NCBI GenBank assembly: GCA_947492385.1
Contig: CANLMX010000002.1
Coordinates: 40,992 to 104,991, forward strand
Direction: 5' to 3'
DNA: 64,000 nucleotides
Origin: Planctomycetaceae bacterium
GTDB lineage: Bacteria; Planctomycetota; Phycisphaerae; Phycisphaerales; SM1A02
Each line of letters opens with the position of its first letter. The stretch's first letter is position 1. Below are positions 55,085-64,000 of this stretch, piece by piece. The position numbers were made by a program, and so were the translations under genes. The notes below the pieces were generated by a model that searched no databases, was not told where the DNA came from, and worked only from the letters and a program-made list of their open reading frames with translations.

Positions 55085-57160
55085 ATGCATTCCATGACGA
55101 ACGCCGAACGACTGCCCGACGCCTCCGCCGCCCATTTCGCTGACGAGGGGCCGCGCGGACGCGAGCCGCAGCGCGAGACGCCGAGCCGTGGCCCGGCGCC
55201 GGGTGCGCCCAGGCGCGGCGGGGCGCTCACGGCGATCATGCTGGTCGCGCTGCTCGGGCTCATCGTGGTGGTGCTGACCTCGAGCGGGCCACAGGGAGAG
55301 CGCATCTCGTGGCAGCAGCTCATGAGCTACGCCAAGGAGAAGAAGCTCGCCGGCGAGGTCGAGATCTCCGAGGGTCAGGCGTCCGCCCGGCTCAAGCCCG
55401 GCAGCGTGCCCGGAGTCACCGCCGAAGCCGCCCCGACGACCGTCACCGTCGCCATCGACCCGCGCGCGGTCAACTTCTACCTGTCACAGCTCGACGCCGA
55501 GGGCGTCCCGTTCGTCTCGAACGTGGGCAGCTCGTTCATCGGCCAGCTCTTCCTGACGATCATCGGGCCCCTGCTCCTCTTCGGGCTCCTCATCTTCTTC
55601 CTCTCGCGGTCCATGCGCGGCGCCGGCGGCGGCCCCGGAGGCATGCTCGGCAGCTTCGGGAAGAGCCGCCACCGGGTCCAGACCAAGGAGAGCGTGAACG
55701 TCACGTTCGCCGATGTCGCCGGCATCGAGGAGGCGAAGGAGGAAGTCACGGAGATCGTCGAGTTCCTGAAGAACCCCAAGCGGTTCCAGAAGCTCGGCGG
55801 GCGCATCCCGCGCGGCGTGCTGCTCGAGGGCCCCCCGGGATGCGGCAAGACGCTGCTCGCGAAGGCCATCGCAGGCGAGGCGGACGTCCCGTTCTTCTCG
55901 ATCTCGGGCTCGGACTTCGTCGAGATGTTCGTGGGCGTGGGCGCCAGCCGGGTGCGCGACCTCTTCAAGCAGGCCAAGGAGAACTCGCCCTGCATCATCT
56001 TCCTCGACGAGATCGATGCGGTCGGACGCCGCCGCGGCGGCGGGTTCACCACCGGCGGCCACGACGAGCGCGAGCAGACGCTCAACGCCATCCTGGTCGA
56101 GATGGACGGCTTCGAGGCCAGCGACCAGGTCATCGTCATCGCCGCGACGAACCGCGCGGACGTGCTCGACCCCGCGCTCACGCGGCCGGGCCGCTTCGAC
56201 CGCGTCGTGGGCGTGAGCCTGCCCGACGTCGTCGGCCGGCGCCAGATCCTCGGCGTCCACGCACGCAAGGTCAAGCTCGCGCCCGACGTGGACCTCGACC
56301 GGCTCGCGCGCGCGACGCCGATGTTCAGCGGCGCGGACCTCGCGGCCCTCATCAACGAGGCCGCGATCATCGCGACCATGGCCGACAAGGACATGATCGA
56401 GATGGTCGATCTCGAGGAGGCGCGCGACAAGGTCCGCTACGGCCGCGCCAAGCGCAGCAAGCGCATCGAGGAGCAGGAGCGCGTCGCGACCGCGTACCAC
56501 GAGGCCGGCCACGCGGTGGTGCAGATGCTGCTGCCCGACGCCGACCCGCTGCACAAGGTCACCATCATCCCCCGCGGGCAGGCGCTCGGCACGACGTTCA
56601 GCCTGCCCGAGAAGGATCGGTACGGGTACGGGCGCCGGTTCTGCGACGCCACGATGCGCGTCCTGTGCGCGGGGCGCATCGCCGAGCAGCGCAAGACCGG
56701 CGACATCTCGAGCGGCGCGGGCATGGACATCAAGATGGTCACACGGCTCGCGCGCGCCATGGTGCTCGAATGGGGCATGAGCGAGCGGCTCGGCTTCGTC
56801 AGCTACCGGGGCGAGGACAGCCGCGAGACGTTCATCCCCGAGAAGGACTACTCGCCGGAGACGGCGCACCTCATTGACGAGGAGATCCGGCGCCTCGCGG
56901 ACGAGGCCTTCACCGATGCGAAGCGGCTGATCGACTCGCGGTGGGACCAGGTGGTCGCCGTGGCCGAGTCGCTCCTCAAGTACGAGACACTCACGAAGGA
57001 CGACGTCGACCGAGTGATGCGGGGCGAGCCGCCGATGAAGCCGACCGTCGCCGACCTGCTCGGCGCCGAGATGGCGAAGCCGTCCGCGAAGCCCGCGCTG
57101 CCGTCCGCGAAGCCCGACGAGGGGGCGGCGCCCGGCGGCGCAGTGCCGAGCCCGGCGTGA
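55085..57160 (+). CDS. ftsH: ATP-dependent zinc metalloprotease FtsH
   Basis: A 691-residue membrane-anchored AAA protease for quality control and turnover of membrane and regulatory proteins. There are two membrane helices (about 49-66 and 150-172), AAA Walker A GPPGCGKT (about 253), Walker [10 protein letters not shown], the SRH region [18 protein letters not shown], and the Zn site HEAGH (about 473). The protease-domain region downstream has [23 protein letters not shown]. Long basic/Pro N-terminus and Lys/Pro/Ala tail are extra. The start is ATG 55085 or 55094; no Shine-Dalgarno is visible. Confidence 0.96.
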   Translation: MHSMTNAERLPDASAAHFADEGPRGREPQRETPSRGPAPGAPRRGGALTAIMLVALLGLIVVVLTSSGPQGERISWQQLMSYAKEKKLAGEVEISEGQASARLKPGSVPGVTAEAAPTTVTVAIDPRAVNFYLSQLDAEGVPFVSNVGSSFIGQLFLTIIGPLLLFGLLIFFLSRSMRGAGGGPGGMLGSFGKSRHRVQTKESVNVTFADVAGIEEAKEEVTEIVEFLKNPKRFQKLGGRIPRGVLLEGPPGCGKTLLAKAIAGEADVPFFSISGSDFVEMFVGVGASRVRDLFKQAKENSPCIIFLDEIDAVGRRRGGGFTTGGHDEREQTLNAILVEMDGFEASDQVIVIAATNRADVLDPALTRPGRFDRVVGVSLPDVVGRRQILGVHARKVKLAPDVDLDRLARATPMFSGADLAALINEAAIIATMADKDMIEMVDLEEARDKVRYGRAKRSKRIEEQERVATAYHEAGHAVVQMLLPDADPLHKVTIIPRGQALGTTFSLPEKDRYGYGRRFCDATMRVLCAGRIAEQRKTGDISSGAGMDIKMVTRLARAMVLEWGMSERLGFVSYRGEDSRETFIPEKDYSPETAHLIDEEIRRLADEAFTDAKRLIDSRWDQVVAVAESLLKYETLTKDDVDRVMRGEPPMKPTVADLLGAEMAKPSAKPALPSAKPDEGAAPGGAVPSPA

Positions 57161-57181
57161 GACTCGCGCCCCGCGGCGGCG

Positions 57182-58534
57182 TCACTCGCGTCCTAGCGTC
57201 CGGTTGCGCCGAAGCACGTGGTGGTAGCGGCGTGCGAATCGGTGCGCCTCGTCACGGATCGCCTGGCAGAGCCGGAGTCCAGCGTTGTTGCGGGCCAGAC
57301 GGATCGGCTCGCTCTCCCGCTCGACGTGGATCAGCTCCTCCTTCTTCGCGAGGCTGATCACCATGGCCGGGCGGTCGGGGAACTCCGCCAGCGCCTCGAG
57401 CGCCGCATGGAGCTGGCCGAGGCCTCCGTCGATGAGCAGCACGTCCGGCAGCAGTTCCCGGTGCTCCTGCGCATCCTTCCATCGCCGGGCGACCACCTCG
57501 CGGATCGCACGGTAGTCGTCGTTTCCAGCCGTCGTGATCCGGTAGCGGCGGTACGCGTCCTTGAACGGCTTGCCGTCGACGAAGCAGACCTTGCTCGCCA
57601 CCGTCTCCTCGCCGCCGAGGTGCGCGATGTCGATCGCTTCCATGCAGCGGATCGTCCGGTCCATTCCGAGCGTGCGCTGCAGGCTGCGCGCACCCACCGC
57701 CGGGTCGCCCGCGAACACCATGAGCTCGGGTTGCCAGTCGTACTCCTCGCCGCGCCGGGTCTCGCGATCGTCGAGCTTCGAGAGCGCGTGGACCTGGTCC
57801 CGCAGCACCGCCGCGTCCTCGAAGCGCCGCTCCGCGGACGCCCGCTCCATCTCTCCCTGCAGCTCGCGCACCAGCACGCTCCGGCGCGAGCCGAGGCAGC
57901 GCAGGAAGCGGTCCACGTCGCGGCGGTACCGATCGGGCCCGACGCGGTTCGCGCACGGCGCCGTGCACTGGCCGATCGAGTGGAGGAGGCACGGCCGGAA
58001 CCGCCGATTCGCGGGGTCGTCGGACCGGATCGCAAGGTCGCAGGTGCGGAACTGGAACGCGCGCTGCATCACGGTGATGGCGCTGCGGAGGGCGTGCACG
58101 CTCGTGAACGGACCGAAGATGCGGGCACCGGCGAAGCGTTCGTCCGATGGGTTGCGCGTGACGTAGACGCCGGGGAACTCCTCGCGCACGGTCACCGCGA
58201 GGTACGGGAAGGTCTTGTCATCCTTCAGGAGCTCGTTGAAGCGCGGGTGGAGGTCCTTGACCAGCCGGGCCTCCAGGAGGAGCGCCTCCCACTCGGCCTC
58301 GCACTCGAGCACCTCGACGTCCACGACCCAGTCGAGCATCGGCTGCTTCCGGGCACCGAGGTCGGCGCTCGGCACGAAGTAGCTGCTCACCCGGTCCGGC
58401 AGGCACACCGCCTTCCCCACGTACAGCACCCGGCCCTCGGCGTCCTTCATGAGGTACACCCCGGGCACCTTCGGGAGGGCCCGGGCCTTCTCGGACAGCC
58501 GTTGCAGGCGCTCGGACCGCGATTCTGCGGACAT
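57182..58534 (-). CDS. uvrC: Compact UvrC-type excinuclease subunit lacking (HhH)2
   Basis: Nucleotide-excision repair endonuclease. The N-terminal GIY-YIG domain is intact (PKVPGVYLMKD...LYVGKA...HPRFNELLKDDKTFPYL). Cys residues lie in RPCLLHSIGQCTAPC, the UVR helix pair (SERRFEDAAVLRDQVHALSKL) follows, and the RNase H-like half keeps its acidic and His residues (EAIDIAHLGGEETVAS, LLIDGGLGQL, RDEAHRFARRYHH). It is 450 residues, against 610 in E. coli. Two pieces seem missing: about 100 residues between UVR and the RNase H motif, and the entire C-terminal helix-hairpin-helix tail, since it ends in RRNRTLGRE. The start is ATG 58534, preceded by TAGGAT eight bases away. Confidence 0.9.
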   Translation of the reverse strand: MSAESRSERLQRLSEKARALPKVPGVYLMKDAEGRVLYVGKAVCLPDRVSSYFVPSADLGARKQPMLDWVVDVEVLECEAEWEALLLEARLVKDLHPRFNELLKDDKTFPYLAVTVREEFPGVYVTRNPSDERFAGARIFGPFTSVHALRSAITVMQRAFQFRTCDLAIRSDDPANRRFRPCLLHSIGQCTAPCANRVGPDRYRRDVDRFLRCLGSRRSVLVRELQGEMERASAERRFEDAAVLRDQVHALSKLDDRETRRGEEYDWQPELMVFAGDPAVGARSLQRTLGMDRTIRCMEAIDIAHLGGEETVASKVCFVDGKPFKDAYRRYRITTAGNDDYRAIREVVARRWKDAQEHRELLPDVLLIDGGLGQLHAALEALAEFPDRPAMVISLAKKEELIHVERESEPIRLARNNAGLRLCQAIRDEAHRFARRYHHVLRRNRTLGRE

Positions 58535-58542
58535 TGCGGGAA

Positions 58543-58578
58543 ATCCTACGGAGCAAGGGCGCGTTCGACCCGTATAAT
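58543..58578. promoter_or_regulatory. Divergent -10 boxes: uvrC and Cys-rich lipoprotein
   Basis: Minus-strand TAGGAT (58548-58543) precedes the uvrC ATG by eight bases. Plus-strand TATAAT (58573-58578) is a perfect -10 for the lipoprotein gene 60 bases downstream, which has its own GGAG Shine-Dalgarno. Neither has a clear -35. Confidence 0.5.
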
Positions 58579-58637
58579 CCTCCTCCCGGCCCCCAATCGG
58601 CGGCCGGACACCGAACACCCCTTACGGAGAACCCGCC

Positions 58638-59099
58638 ATGAAGAAGTTTGCCTTCCTGACCGCCGGCCTGGCCGCCTCGCTCTTCCTGACCGCCTGCGAC
58701 TGCACCGAGAAGCAGAACACCGCGGCGGGCGCGATGGGCGACAAGGCCGCCTGCTGCTCGACCGACAAGAAGTGCGACGCCAAGTGCACCGGCGACGCCA
58801 AGAGCTGCGCGAAGACCGATTGCTGCCAGAAGGCCGATGCCAAGACGGCGGCCCCCGGCGCCGTCAGCGACAAGAAGGAGGGCGGCTGCTGCTCGTCCAC
58901 CAAGACCTCGGCCAAGTCCGACTGCGCGACGACCTGCCCGGCCACGAAGTCCGAGTGCTCCACCAAGACCGATGCGAAGGCCTGCCCGGCCACCTGCCCC
59001 ATGACCGGCACCTCCAAGGATGCCTCGATGGGCGCGGTGAGCGAGAAGAAGGAAGGCGGCTGCTGCAAGAGCCAGTCGTCCTGCACCAAGCAGGGCTGA
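58638..59099 (+). CDS. Cysteine-rich repeat lipoprotein
   Basis: A 153-residue lipoprotein (lipobox FLTAC, Cys19) whose mature part is only Lys, Asp, Ser, Thr, Ala, Gly and Cys, with 19 Cys in total including the lipidated one. Cys occur as pairs and as CxxxC or CxxxxxC groups. Internal repeats are visible: GAMGDKAACCS, GAVSDKKEGGCCS and GAVSEKKEGGCCK, with CPAT and TKTDAK units between them. There are no aromatic residues in the mature protein. I know of no named family; a metal-binding or thiol-buffering envelope protein is plausible. GGAG lies 9 bases before the ATG, and a perfect terminator follows the gene. Confidence 0.8.
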   Translation: MKKFAFLTAGLAASLFLTACDCTEKQNTAAGAMGDKAACCSTDKKCDAKCTGDAKSCAKTDCCQKADAKTAAPGAVSDKKEGGCCSSTKTSAKSDCATTCPATKSECSTKTDAKACPATCPMTGTSKDASMGAVSEKKEGGCCKSQSSCTKQG

Positions 59100-59141
59100 G
59101 CCCCGCGCGGGCCTCCGCGCCCGCCGATCGACCGTGATTCC

Positions 59142-59170
59142 CGCACGCCCGCCTCCCAGGCGGGCGTGCG
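59142..59170 (+). terminator. Terminator after Cys-rich lipoprotein
   Basis: CGCACGCCCGCC-TCCCA-GGCGGGCGTGCG is a perfect 12-bp stem with a 5-base loop, 43 bases after the stop codon and followed by TGCTTTC. It separates the lipoprotein gene from pyrC. Confidence 0.75.
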
Positions 59171-59235
59171 TGCTTTCGGGCCCGGCGCATGAACCGCGCG
59201 ATCGCGCCCGGCACCGGCACCCCGCGCGCGGCGGG

Positions 59236-59241
59236 TACCCT
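59236..59241 (+). promoter_or_regulatory. -10-like box directly upstream of pyrC
   Basis: TACCCT is followed by nine bases (TCCCGCCCG) and the pyrC ATG, with no Shine-Dalgarno. It lies beyond the preceding terminator, so pyrC needs its own promoter here. Confidence 0.45.
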
Positions 59242-59250
59242 TCCCGCCCG

Positions 59251-60543
59251 ATGGCCACCACCCTCCTGCGCGGCGGACGCGTGATCTGCTCCGCTTCCGG
59301 ACTCGATGCGACCGCCGACGTGCTGCTGGCCGATGGCCGCGTGGCGGCGGTGTCGCGCACCCGAGGCGAACTGCCGGCCACGGGCGCAGAGGTCGTCGAC
59401 TGCGAGGGGCTCCTCGTCGTCCCCGGCCTGATCGATCCCCACGTGCACCTGCGCGAACCGGGCGGCGAGCACAAGGAAACCATCGCCACGGGCGTCGCGG
59501 CCGCGATCGCCGGGGGGTTCACCAGCGTCTGCTGCATGCCCAACACGCAGCCATGCCTCGATTCGGCGCCACTGGTCGAGTTCGTGCGCATGCGCGCCCG
59601 GGAGGCGAACCTGGCGCGCGTGTTCGTCGCGGGCGCCGCGACCGTCGGCCGGGCGGGCGAACAGCTCGCGCCCATGGCCTCGATGGCGAACGCCGGTGCC
59701 GTGGCATTCACCGACGACGGCGAGGGTATCGCCAGCGCGCAGGTGATGCTGCGCGTCCTCCAGATGGCGAAGGCCGTCGGGCGCCCATTCATGCAGCACT
59801 GCCAGGAGCCGACGCTCACGCAGGGTGCATCGATGAATGCCGGACCGCTGCAGGCGAAGCTCGGGCACGGCGGCTGGCCCGCCATCGCCGAGGAGCTGAT
59901 GCTGGAGCGCGACGTGATGCTGAACCGGGGCGTCGGGGCGCGCTACCACGCGCAGCACCTGTCGGCCGCAGGGAGCGCGGACATCCTGCGGCGCGCACGA
60001 GCCGCGGGGCAGCCCGTGAGCGGCGAAGCCAGCCCGCATCACCTGCTGCTGACCGACGCCGAGTGCGCGGGCGACCGCACCGACGCCAAGATGAACCCGC
60101 CCCTGCGCACGACGTCCGACGTCCAGGCGCTGCGCCAGGCGGTGGCCGAGGGAGTGATCGACGTGCTCGCCACCGACCACGCACCCCACTCGCCTGCAGA
60201 GAAGGCGCGGGACTTCGCGAGCGCACCCTTCGGAATCATCGGGCTCGAGCATGCGCTGCCCCTGTATCGCGAGGCGCTGGTCGACAGCGGCGCCATCGGC
60301 TGGGCGCGGCTCATCGAGCTCATGACGCTGCAGCCTGCGCGCCTGCTCGGCCTCGAGACGATGGGGCTCGGCACGCTGCGCATCGGTGCGCCCGCGGACG
60401 TCACGGTGATCGATCCCGAGGCCCGCTGGACGGTCGATGCCGGCGACCTCCGCTCCAAGAGCAGGAACACCCCCTTCGCCGGCCGCTCGCTGCGCGGGCG
60501 TGCCGCGGCCGTGTACGTCGACGGCGTGCGGAAGCGCGCGTAG
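59251..60543 (+). CDS. pyrC: Dihydroorotase
   Basis: A 430-residue amidohydrolase of the type I (bacterial PyrC/AllB) group, catalysing the third step of pyrimidine synthesis. The metal-binding DPHVHLREPG (about 62), TSVCCMPNTQP, His ligands in QHCQEP and EASPHHLLL, and the catalytic ATDHAPHS motif (about 308) are all intact. The start is ATG 59251. The track ORF from 59134 runs back into the terminator region. No other pyr genes are present in the window. Allantoinase or dihydropyrimidinase activity is less likely given LREPG and DHAPH. Confidence 0.93.
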   Translation: MATTLLRGGRVICSASGLDATADVLLADGRVAAVSRTRGELPATGAEVVDCEGLLVVPGLIDPHVHLREPGGEHKETIATGVAAAIAGGFTSVCCMPNTQPCLDSAPLVEFVRMRAREANLARVFVAGAATVGRAGEQLAPMASMANAGAVAFTDDGEGIASAQVMLRVLQMAKAVGRPFMQHCQEPTLTQGASMNAGPLQAKLGHGGWPAIAEELMLERDVMLNRGVGARYHAQHLSAAGSADILRRARAAGQPVSGEASPHHLLLTDAECAGDRTDAKMNPPLRTTSDVQALRQAVAEGVIDVLATDHAPHSPAEKARDFASAPFGIIGLEHALPLYREALVDSGAIGWARLIELMTLQPARLLGLETMGLGTLRIGAPADVTVIDPEARWTVDAGDLRSKSRNTPFAGRSLRGRAAAVYVDGVRKRA

Positions 60544-60552
60544 CGGCTGACT

Positions 60553-61686
<1,134 letters not shown>

Positions 61687-61793
61687 GGGGGTGGAAACCT
61701 GTGCTGGGACGGAGGTTGCGGGGGCGCCGAAATTCTTCTCGGTCGATGCGGTTCCGGGCGAACCCGGAGGCGGGGAGAGATCGTAGCACGGGC

Positions 61794-62651
61794 ATGACGA
61801 CCCTTGCCGCGACCGTCGAATCTGCCACCTGGGCCGGGCTGGACGCCTGGCGGGCGGCCGACTCGATGGTCGAAGCGTTCGCGGGGCTCGACCGGCGCAT
61901 CGCAGCGAAGCTGCAGCGGCTGGTCGAGGTGTCCGACCTCTCGAAGGCGATGGAACGCCCGAGGGGTACGATCCCGGCCGCGCGGCCCGTCGCCGCACGG
62001 TCCGAGCCCCGCCCCATGGTGACCGCCGCCGAGCGATCAGACGAGACGCTGCTTTCGGACTACCTGTCCGGGGACCGTGCCGCGTTCGCGGCGCTGGTGG
62101 AGCGGTACCGCCGCGAGCTTCACGGCTTCCTCGCCCGGTTCCTCGGCTCCAACGCCGCGGCGGACGACGTGTTCCAGGAGACGTTCCTCCAGGTCCACCT
62201 CGCCGCCGACACGTTCGACCGTGCGCGTGCGTTCAAGCCGTGGCTCTTCACGATCGCAGCCAACAAGGCCCGCGACTGGCACCGACGGCAGAAGCGCCGT
62301 CGCGCACTCAGCCTGGACGCCCCCACCGGCTCGGACGCGGAAGGCGCCCGGATGGTGGACCTGATGGACGGCGGCGCCCCCGCACCCGATGCCTCGCTCG
62401 AGGGGGCCGAAGTGCGCGCACAGGTGAAGGACGTGGTGGACGCCATGCCCGCCATCTACCGCGAGGTGCTGCAGCTGAACTACTTCCAGCGGATGAGCTA
62501 CCAGCAGATCTCCGAGGTGCTGGGCATCCCGCTCGGGACCGTGAAGAGCCGCATCCACGCGGCGACCGCGACCTTCGCGGACCAATGGAAGTCGGTCGCG
62601 TCGCGTCCGCAGCGCACCAGCCCCCGTGCCGACAAGGAGTCCAAGGCATGA
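61794..62651 (+). CDS. ECF-type sigma-70 factor
   Basis: A 285-residue RNA polymerase sigma factor. Region 2 lies at about 95-160 (DAFxxLVERYRRELHGFLARFLGSNAAADDVFQETF, then FKPWLFTIAANKARDWHRRQKRR) and region 4 at about 215-260 (YREVLQLNYFQRMSYQQISEVLGIPLGTVKSRIH). About 75 residues precede the core. This segment is helical and could be regulatory; an internal ATG at 62016 would remove it. It overlaps the next gene as ATGA, the usual sigma/anti-sigma arrangement. Confidence 0.9.
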   Translation: MTTLAATVESATWAGLDAWRAADSMVEAFAGLDRRIAAKLQRLVEVSDLSKAMERPRGTIPAARPVAARSEPRPMVTAAERSDETLLSDYLSGDRAAFAALVERYRRELHGFLARFLGSNAAADDVFQETFLQVHLAADTFDRARAFKPWLFTIAANKARDWHRRQKRRRALSLDAPTGSDAEGARMVDLMDGGAPAPDASLEGAEVRAQVKDVVDAMPAIYREVLQLNYFQRMSYQQISEVLGIPLGTVKSRIHAATATFADQWKSVASRPQRTSPRADKESKA

Positions 62652-63748
62652 CCGAGCCTCCCCTGCCGCCGCCCCGCGGCGAGCCCACCCTCTGCGACGC
62701 AGACATGCGCGTGCTCGACTTCATTGCCGAGCACGGCTTCGACGCATCCCGGGTGAACGAGCTCCCTGAGGAGGACCGCCCGCGTGCGATGGCGCTCATC
62801 CGGCAGATGGGCGTGCTTGATGCGTATCCCGCCGACGACGCGGGCGATGCGCTCGTCGACGCCACGCTCGCGCGAATCGACCGGTACGAGGAAGCGCTCG
62901 CGGAGGCTCGCCGGATCACGCCGCGCCACGTGCCGACGTTCCGCCTGTCGAGCATCATCGGCGTGGCTGCGCTCGTGATGCTCGGCGTCGGCACGGCCAT
63001 CCCGATCGTCGCGGAACTGCGTCGCCAGAGCCTGGTGACCCTCTGCGGCAACAACCTGCGCTCGGTGCACGGGGCGCTCAGCGCCTACGCCGGCGCGAAC
63101 GACGGGTCGCTTCCGCTCTCCGCGTCGATCGGCGACTTCACCAGCATGTTCGGCCGCCGCGGTGCGACGGGCGACGTCGCCCGTCGCGGCATGCAATCGA
63201 TCCCCGGCCCGCAGGCCCCGCCGACGTCAGGCGCGGTCCGCCCGCAGGTGGTCATGCAGATGTGGTTCGACGTTCCGAGCAGGACGGTGTTCGTCGTGCA
63301 GGGCGTGCGCACGTGGTCGGAGTCCCACCACAGTGCGCACCTCGACGGGCTCGTCGAGGGCGGGTACGCGTCCCATGACGACCTGCGCTGCCCCGCGTGC
63401 AGCCAGGGCCGTCCGTGCTTCGCGTACCGCGTGCCGGCGCGCGGCCAGCGCTTCATGCTCGACACCCCGTACCGCACCGTCCAGGTCGCCGACGCGAACC
63501 CCATGATCGAGGACCATCGGCTGGGGCTTCCGACCGAACGCCGCGCGCTCAACTCGCGCAACCATGCCGAGGCGGGCCAGAACGTGCTCTTCTCGGACGG
63601 TGCCGTCGAGTGGCGGCTGTCGCCGATGATCGTGACCGGCCAGGACCTGGTCGACAACATCTGGCTGCCCCGCGACGACCATGGACGCGAACAGCTCCGA
63701 TTCCGCTCGTGGGCTGCGGGCCCCGACGACAACTTCGTGGCGCAGTGA
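62648..63748 (+). CDS. Membrane protein, anti-sigma-like N-terminus with H-X10-DG domain
   Basis: A 366-residue protein coupled by ATGA to the ECF sigma factor. An acidic N-terminal region (about 1-95: ADMRVLDFIAEHGFDASRVNELPEEDRPRA) precedes one transmembrane helix (about 100-120). A periplasmic domain like the DUF1559/prepilin-like planctomycetal proteins ends in NHAEAGQNVLFSDGAVEW, a His-X10-Asp-Gly variant of the common H-X9-DG motif. CPACSQGRPC may bind metal. It is probably the sigma factor's membrane-bound regulator, with the outer domain sensing something. The role is inferred from position and topology. Confidence 0.8.
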   Translation: MTEPPLPPPRGEPTLCDADMRVLDFIAEHGFDASRVNELPEEDRPRAMALIRQMGVLDAYPADDAGDALVDATLARIDRYEEALAEARRITPRHVPTFRLSSIIGVAALVMLGVGTAIPIVAELRRQSLVTLCGNNLRSVHGALSAYAGANDGSLPLSASIGDFTSMFGRRGATGDVARRGMQSIPGPQAPPTSGAVRPQVVMQMWFDVPSRTVFVVQGVRTWSESHHSAHLDGLVEGGYASHDDLRCPACSQGRPCFAYRVPARGQRFMLDTPYRTVQVADANPMIEDHRLGLPTERRALNSRNHAEAGQNVLFSDGAVEWRLSPMIVTGQDLVDNIWLPRDDHGREQLRFRSWAAGPDDNFVAQ

Positions 63749-63806
63749 AGTGCGCCGACCTGGCGCCCGCCGGCCAAGCCAATAACGCGGCCGGACGCTG
63801 CGGGGA

Positions 63807-63835
63807 TTGAAGGCCCACGGGGATTGCGCTATCCT
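63807..63835 (+). promoter_or_regulatory. Promoter of rpmI
   Basis: TTGAAG (63807-63812) and TATCCT (63830-63835) are separated by exactly 17 bases, about 48 bases upstream of the rpmI ATG. This is the best full sigma-70-like promoter in the window. Confidence 0.6.
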
Positions 63836-63845
63836 GTGCGATTCT

Positions 63846-63861
63846 CCGCCCGCACGGGCGG
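63846..63861 (+). other. Hairpin in the rpmI leader
   Basis: CCGCCC-GCAC-GGGCGG is a perfect 6-bp stem with a 4-base loop, just downstream of the predicted transcription start of rpmI. It could be part of an autoregulatory leader, as ribosomal protein L20 binds such leaders in other bacteria. Confidence 0.4.
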
Positions 63862-63882
63862 CCGAACCGAACGGACCACGCC

Positions 63883-64000
63883 ATGCCCAAGCAGAAGTCA
63901 CACCGCGGCCTCCTCAAGCGCATCAAGCTCACCAAGAGCGGGAAGGTCCGCTTCAAGGCGCCGAACAGCCGCCACATCAAGAGCAACAAGACCGGCACCC
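63883..64000 (+). CDS. rpmI: 50S ribosomal protein L35 (partial, cut by window end)
   Basis: The first 39 codons of L35: MPKQKSHRGLLKRIKLTKSGKVRFK, the family N-terminus, highly basic, running off the end of the window. It is usually preceded by infC and followed by rplT. infC is not upstream here, since the H-X10-DG gene ends 134 bases away; rplT would lie beyond the window. The ORF track missed it because it is incomplete. Confidence 0.93.
   Translation, partial: MPKQKSHRGLLKRIKLTKSGKVRFKAPNSRHIKSNKTGT

Noticed and set aside
57160-57182. A frameshift hiding the (HhH)2 tail of UvrC
   Set aside because: Only 21 bases separate the uvrC stop from the ftsH stop, and the sequence beyond is the intact FtsH C-terminus, so the tail is truly absent.

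Overview
The window is about 64 kb of very GC-rich (near 70% by eye), tightly packed bacterial chromosome with no rRNA, tRNA, CRISPR array, IS element or prophage. The gene content points to a planctomycete, most likely of the Phycisphaerae. The evidence is a secreted protein ending in a PEP-CTERM-like tail, a secreted peptidase-like protein with two dockerin-like repeats, an H-X10-DG prepilin-like protein beside a sigma factor, HpnH, squalene-type C30 carotenoid genes, and LPS and flagellar genes in one genome. Placement rests on recognised families only, not on a search.

Layout. 0-8.8 kb: an ABC exporter, then a C30 carotenoid-acid glycolipid cluster: glycosyltransferase, acyltransferase, CrtP-type oxygenase and aldehyde dehydrogenase on the minus strand, with a divergent CrtN-type desaturase. 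8.8-13.7 kb: tryptophan 2,3-dioxygenase and an rpsT-kdsC-giant LptC/LptA-like operon. 14-23 kb: coiled-coil membrane protein, LpxL-type acyltransferase, receiver-domain protein, galE, PagL-like deacylase, NUDIX hydrolase, PEGA lipoprotein, lptB. 21.7-27.1 kb: a minus-strand operon nuoD-nuoE-orf81-nuoF-ybeY-corC. 27-35 kb: PEP-CTERM-like protein, two-part ABC permease, secreted S8-like protein, hydroxyacid dehydrogenase, enolase. 34-40 kb: system II cytochrome c biogenesis (resB-ccsA) with a GT-C/TPR membrane protein. 40-43 kb: cyclophilin, ALDH7-type dehydrogenase, CoA-transferase subunit B. 43.7-52.3 kb: flagellar export-gate operon fliO-P-Q-R-flhB-flhA-flhF-flhG plus fliA. 52-64 kb: lipid kinase, BamD-like TPR protein, LptE-like lipoprotein, ftsH, a compact uvrC, a Cys-rich lipoprotein, pyrC, hpnH, an ECF sigma factor with its partner, and the start of rpmI.

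How the parts fit. Much of the window builds the diderm envelope. KdsC, LpxL, PagL-like, LptB, LptE-like and the LptC/LptA-like giant cover synthesis, remodelling and export of LPS, though scattered over several operons. The carotenoid cluster and HpnH both draw on squalene or hopene chemistry. The flagellar operon holds only the export gate, its placement GTPase/ATPase and sigma-28.

The most unusual observations are an FlhB that ends before the NPTH autocleavage domain, a 1061-residue LptC/LptA-like protein, a UvrC lacking both the C-terminal (HhH)2 and part of the middle region, a recurring TANNNT box 6-9 bases before start codons that suggests leaderless transcripts, and an orphan minus-strand terminator that may end an antisense transcript across a NUDIX gene. 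Short ATGA/GTGA stop-start overlaps are the rule within operons. Most ORF-track lines are antisense or out-of-frame shadows caused by the GC content. I did not find a defence system or another clearly new multi-gene system.
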